Below are positions 6,171-7,551 of a DNA stretch of 7,551 nt, in pieces (the stretch's first letter is position 1; each line of letters starts with the position of its first letter). Made by a program: the position numbers and the translations under genes. Under the pieces are notes generated by a model. That model did no database searches. It was not told where the DNA came from and saw only the letters and a program-made list of their open reading frames with translations. Origin of the DNA: Pseudomonadota bacterium (lineage in GTDB: Bacteria; Pseudomonadota; Gammaproteobacteria; Burkholderiales; Ferrovaceae); contig JAJZHV010000048.1 in the NCBI GenBank assembly GCA_021804345.1, positions 1 to 7,551 on the forward strand, read 5' to 3'.

Positions 6171-6740
6171 TTAAAAGTGCATGGTTGCTTCCACCCCGAT
6201 CTGATCCATTGATGGCTTGGGGGCAACGGGGACATTCACTGGTCCATTGTTGATCTTGACTCCTGCAACACCGCTCACCTCCCAGAGTTTGCTGGGAAAA
6301 AAATCCAGCCCGATATGAAAACCCACATCCTTATGGTTGGGCCCCAAGCGCTCATCGGCCACGGTGGGCAGTGGCAAGTCGCTACCCAGGTCCCATTGCA
6401 CGGGGGATTGGACGGGAGTGGTGACCGCCTGTTCAAAGCGGCTACGGGTGGAAACGGTACTGGAATGATTCAGAGAGCGACCCGACTGTTGCGCCTCGCG
6501 CCCTTGGAGGTGAGGGGTCGTGGAGGATTCTGACGTGGACGTATCTAGCGGGTGTTGTTCTGTAGTGGGCATGGCGGGAGTAAAACTAATATTGCCCGGA
6601 AGCAGCAGATTTTCGGCTTGCACAGCAAGACCAGTGCCAAATCCCAGAAGCAGAACGCCGAAAAACCCAGGCAACAGCAGCCATCGAAGGCGAGGAATCC
6701 AGCCGACCAGAGGGGAAGCGCCTATCTGCCAGCGGCGCAC
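6171..6740 (-). CDS. Exported protein of unknown function
   Basis: Not recognised. The 189-aa product has a basic N-terminus, a hydrophobic stretch (about 20-39, LLLPGFFGVLLLGFGTGLA) and an AVQA cleavage-type site near residue 42, suggesting a Sec signal peptide, although an uncleaved anchor is possible. A Ser/Thr/Gln-rich, probably disordered stretch follows (about 55-115). The C-terminal part has alternating segments (VGFHIGLDFF, GVKINNGPVNV, IGVEATMHF) and ends in Phe, as many outer-membrane barrel proteins do, though too few strands are seen for a barrel. The GTG start lies inside the end of the DGC gene (19-nt overlap) with no clear ribosome site, which suggests translational coupling. 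The frame has no other good start before the signal peptide. Confidence 0.65.
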   Translation of the reverse strand: MRRWQIGASPLVGWIPRLRWLLLPGFFGVLLLGFGTGLAVQAENLLLPGNISFTPAMPTTEQHPLDTSTSESSTTPHLQGREAQQSGRSLNHSSTVSTRSRFEQAVTTPVQSPVQWDLGSDLPLPTVADERLGPNHKDVGFHIGLDFFPSKLWEVSGVAGVKINNGPVNVPVAPKPSMDQIGVEATMHF

Positions 6741-7162
6741 GACAGTGCACGGTCTGTCGCTGGTGGGTGTGCCGCCCCCTGGAGAGGGGCCTTTGCCAGC
6801 GAGCGGGCTAGTTGGGCAACCTGAGCCAGAATACGCTGCGCCTGATCCGCATCGAAATCTGTGCGATATTTCTTTTTAACGCCCTGCTCATGCAACAGAA
6901 CGTGTTCGCTGGGACTAAGGCCACGTTGCGCTAGGCTGCTTTTAACACACTGCAGGGGACAACCATCCAAAGCTAGGATCGGACGTCCGGATTGGGCTAT
7001 TCGCACCAGATGAGGAACATTTCCACCGACCCCGGCGATGCAGGACATTTCAGCCAGCGCCTGACGATCAAGTTGCAGCGCGACATAATTGGCCATTTGG
7101 GCAGCACTGGAGCAACCCGAACAGGCATAGACGAGAGGCAGTGATTTGGCCGTTTGTGACAT
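6722..7162 (-). CDS. DGC-domain cysteine-rich protein, probably zinc-binding
   Basis: A 146-aa protein that matches the DGC-domain family (putative zinc-binding proteins of unknown role). Cysteines lie at C14 and C17 (YACSGCSS), C41 (MSCIAGVGG), C68 and C72 (LALDGCPLQC, with the DGC triplet at 66-68). The helical C-terminal part is rich in Ala, Gln and Leu, and one more Cys lies near the end. Probably cytoplasmic, as there is no signal peptide. Start ATG 7162 has GAGG about 10 nt upstream; the frame is open further up to a GTG at 7450, but that would overrun the neighbouring four-cysteine gene and adds low-quality sequence. It sits 79 nt after the four-cysteine gene and overlaps the exported protein gene by 19 nt, so the three may form a transcription unit. 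Confidence 0.85.
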   Translation of the reverse strand: MSQTAKSLPLVYACSGCSSAAQMANYVALQLDRQALAEMSCIAGVGGNVPHLVRIAQSGRPILALDGCPLQCVKSSLAQRGLSPSEHVLLHEQGVKKKYRTDFDADQAQRILAQVAQLARSLAKAPLQGAAHPPATDRALSCAAGR

Positions 7163-7217
7163 ATTTCGTGAGCCTCTTCCATGAACGATACACCGGGTTC
7201 TAAATGATACCTGAAGT

Positions 7218-7240
7218 CGCGCACCCTTAGGGTTTGCGCG
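7218..7240. repeat. Intergenic GC hairpin between the two Cys-rich genes
   Basis: CGCGC-ACCC / GGGT-TT-GCGCG: a 9-bp stem with a 2-nt bulge and a TTA loop, starting 1 nt beyond the stop of the four-cysteine gene. There is no T-run on either strand. It may limit read-through or set the relative amounts of the two products. Confidence 0.45.
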
Positions 7241-7241
7241 T

Positions 7242-7499
7242 TCAGGGGTGCTCCGCCAGCAACCGGGATGCCTCGGCCTGCAATGCCCTGAGGGACTGCT
7301 CCCAGGCATTGGCATGGGGCCTGGAATGGAGCAAGCGCCGGACAATAGACTCCAGTTTTTTGTTGCGCTGCTGCAAACCGTCAAAATCCGAGGCCAGAAC
7401 CAAGGACACCTTGCGGTCCTGACAGACCCCCACACAGGGTCGATCGGCACTGATTTTGCCGCAACCGATACATTGCCAGCCCTCTATCACTTCCGCCAT
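7242..7499 (-). CDS. Small four-cysteine protein, unknown function
   Basis: Not recognised as a named family. The 85-aa product has cysteines at 10, 13, 22 and 26 (WQCIGCGK and RPCVGVCQD), a CX2C-X8-CX3C pattern that could hold zinc or an iron centre. Residues about 40-83 look helical and charged (QQRNKKLESIVRRLL, LRALQAEASRLL). No signal peptide. Start ATG 7499 follows GAGGAGAG at a good distance; the frame is open upstream without a better start. It precedes the DGC-domain gene on the same strand, and two neighbouring small Cys-rich proteins suggest a shared metal or redox role, which is inference. Confidence 0.75.
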   Translation of the reverse strand: MAEVIEGWQCIGCGKISADRPCVGVCQDRKVSLVLASDFDGLQQRNKKLESIVRRLLHSRPHANAWEQSLRALQAEASRLLAEHP

Positions 7500-7551
7500 G
7501 GACTCTCTCCTCGCGTTCGGGCTCAATCTTAGCCCCTTTGACCACCCAGTT
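7500..7551 (-). other. Right edge, possible end of an upstream gene
   Basis: One minus-strand frame reads LGGQRG then a TAA at 7531-7529, which could be the tail of another gene entering the window, 29 nt before the ATG at 7499. Six codons are too few to support a call. The strong ribosome site of the four-cysteine gene lies in this stretch. Confidence 0.15.

Noticed and set aside
7163..7450. N-terminal extension of the DGC protein to GTG 7450
   Set aside because: It overlaps the well-supported four-cysteine gene in another frame and has no family-like sequence; ATG 7162 has a good ribosome site.

Overview
The window looks like chromosomal DNA of a proteobacterium. The clues are a thrS-infC-rpmI-rplT translation block in the order known from E. 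coli, a tRNA-Lys gene with a sigma70-type promoter and encoded CCA, a phasin, and an ElyC/YdcF-type envelope protein. Protein style, moderate-to-high GC and the mix of genes suggest an Acidithiobacillus-like lineage, but this is an impression from memory and not a search result.

Left part (1-3320, minus strand): thrS, infC, rpmI and rplT are all complete and run towards coordinate 1. pheS/pheT would be expected beyond the left edge. infC most likely starts at an AUC codon, placed 8 nt from a perfect AGGAGG, and not at the downstream GTG. A good extended -10 promoter lies directly upstream of thrS and leaves a leader of only about 20 nt.

Centre (3490-4413, plus strand): a two-TM DUF218 (YdcF/ElyC-type) membrane protein is followed by tRNA-Lys(UUU), which has its own TTGACT-17 nt-TAAAAT promoter. 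These converge on a minus-strand phasin gene, whose end is marked by a GC hairpin and a seven-T run.

Right part (4547-7551, minus strand): a phasin-like protein with an acidic linker, a 51-bp in-frame tandem duplication and a Lys/Pro/Ala tail similar in style to PhaF. Its upstream region holds two candidate promoters interleaved with two inverted repeats. Upstream of that are four same-strand genes: an 85-aa four-cysteine protein, a DGC-domain cysteine-rich protein, an exported protein of unknown function overlapping it by 19 nt, and a tautomerase-superfamily protein that carries all six catalytic residues known from cis-3-chloroacrylic acid dehalogenase.

I see no CRISPR array, insertion sequence, phage gene or integration-site duplication. 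The left half is ordinary core genome. The less described material is the four-gene set at 5664-7499 and the phasin control region.
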